Shown here piece after piece: positions 63,399 to 64,000 of a DNA stretch of 64,000 nucleotides; the first letter of the stretch is position 1; each line of letters begins with the position of its first letter. Below the pieces are notes generated by a model. That model was not told the DNA's origin, did no database searches, and worked only from the letters and a program-made list of their open reading frames with translations. The stretch lies in the NCBI RefSeq assembly GCF_905475395.1, contig NC_058342.1:16712640-16776639 (forward strand), written 5' to 3'. The position numbers and the translations under genes were made by a program. Source of the DNA: Chrysoperla carnea (lineage: Eukaryota; Arthropoda; Insecta; Neuroptera; Chrysopidae).

Positions 63399-63908
63399 GG
63401 CGCAGAAACGATGAAGTTCGAAAAAATTGAGCAGTAAGTCGGAATTATTTTCAGCATTAGGAAATAGAGCGTCAGGAAATTTTTTGTGATATATTTTGAT
63501 TTATTAGAAACTAGCAGACCCATCCACGCTTTGCTGTAACTAAGGTTCTTGTTATATTACATTGTAGTATAATATTCAAGGGAACAGTAATTGTAGCTTA
63601 TATGAAACGTTTGTATTTTTAACATAGCACCATCTATTGAATACTTTCTCAATCTAGTAGTCAACAGATATCGCCATCTGTTGGAATCAGATTGTAGCTT
63701 ATATGAAACATTTGTATTTTTAACATTGCGTCATCTAATGAATACATATTCAATCCAGTCAACAGATATCGGCATCTGTTAGAATCGTTTGGAGCTAACA
63801 GATAATTCCTGACGCTTGAACGATTTGAATGACATGAATGCATTCAAATCCGATTTACTGCTCAAATTTTTCGAACTTTGACCATTTTTAATGTTTTGTT
63901 TCTGCGTC
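63399..63908. mobile_element. foldback element with internal 101-bp tandem pair upstream of the Mef2 MADS exon
   Basis: Outer arms: gcagaaacgatgaagttcga... at about 63401-63441, and at about 63850-63906 its near-inverse (agttcgaaaaatttgagcag and aaatcgg on the minus strand). The interior holds two units of 101 bp starting ttgtagcttatatgaaac at 63591 and 63692, each ending gtcaacagatatcg.catctgtt. 'Catctgttg' wording is widespread in arthropod repeats (recalled). It lies in the Mef2 intron preceding the MADS exon. Confidence 0.7.
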
Positions 63909-64000
63909 TATCGACGAAATGGCAGAAGTTATTTGTGTCATTAGCATTGCTAGTGTTCCTTTTACACCGAAGTGCATTGCACAAAATAAACATGAACAGT

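Noticed and set aside
63290-64000. first coding exon of Mef2 (MGRKKIQ...)
   Set aside because: No matching reverse-complement sequence was found in this interval, so the exon must lie beyond the window.

Overview
This is strongly AT-rich nuclear DNA of an animal, most probably an insect. All supported genes are spliced, with GT-AG introns, poly-T tracts and abundant small transposon remnants. Four protein genes can be read exon by exon. The species cannot be named from the sequence. The insect call rests on protein similarity (Mef2, ASAP, SERF, TACO1), the repeat families and (AACCT)n-type telomere-like DNA at a LINE tail.

Layout. 137-7923 (minus): the 5' eight coding exons of ASAP, an Arf GTPase-activating protein (BAR domain, PH domain, start of the ArfGAP zinc finger); the rest lies off the left edge. 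7924-28689: about 20.8 kb with no recognisable intact gene, packed with repeats: dispersed families, two tRNA-related SINE-like pieces, LINE 3' fragments, a complete Tigger/pogo-type MITE, a perfect mariner-derived palindrome, two more perfect inverted repeats, a relic of the SMC4 Walker A exon and a 256-bp tandem array. 28690-30767 (minus): TACO1, three exons, complete. 32309-35055 (plus): a SERF-family gene, three exons, complete, divergent from TACO1 with about 1.5 kb between the start codons. 35056-54026: about 19 kb of mostly non-coding DNA with MITEs, LINE and Tc1-like relics and segmental duplications; only weak exon-like pieces were found. 54027-63289 (minus): Mef2 from the second half of the MADS box to the stop codon; the first coding exon (about 18 codons) lies off the right edge.

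The four genes do not form a functional unit. They act in membrane traffic and cytoskeleton (ASAP), mitochondrial COX1 translation (TACO1), a small basic protein linked to amyloid aggregation (SERF) and muscle transcription (Mef2). The distinctive part of the window is the repeat landscape, above all 23.1-25.9 kb. There, three mismatch-free inverted repeats (arms of 237, 60 and 77 bp) lie within 2 kb, followed by a captured or decayed SMC4 ATPase fragment. Such hairpins could feed small-RNA production or be assembly fold-backs; the sequence alone cannot decide. Dispersed families are given local labels (RepA, RepB, RepC) because they could not be searched against a repeat library.
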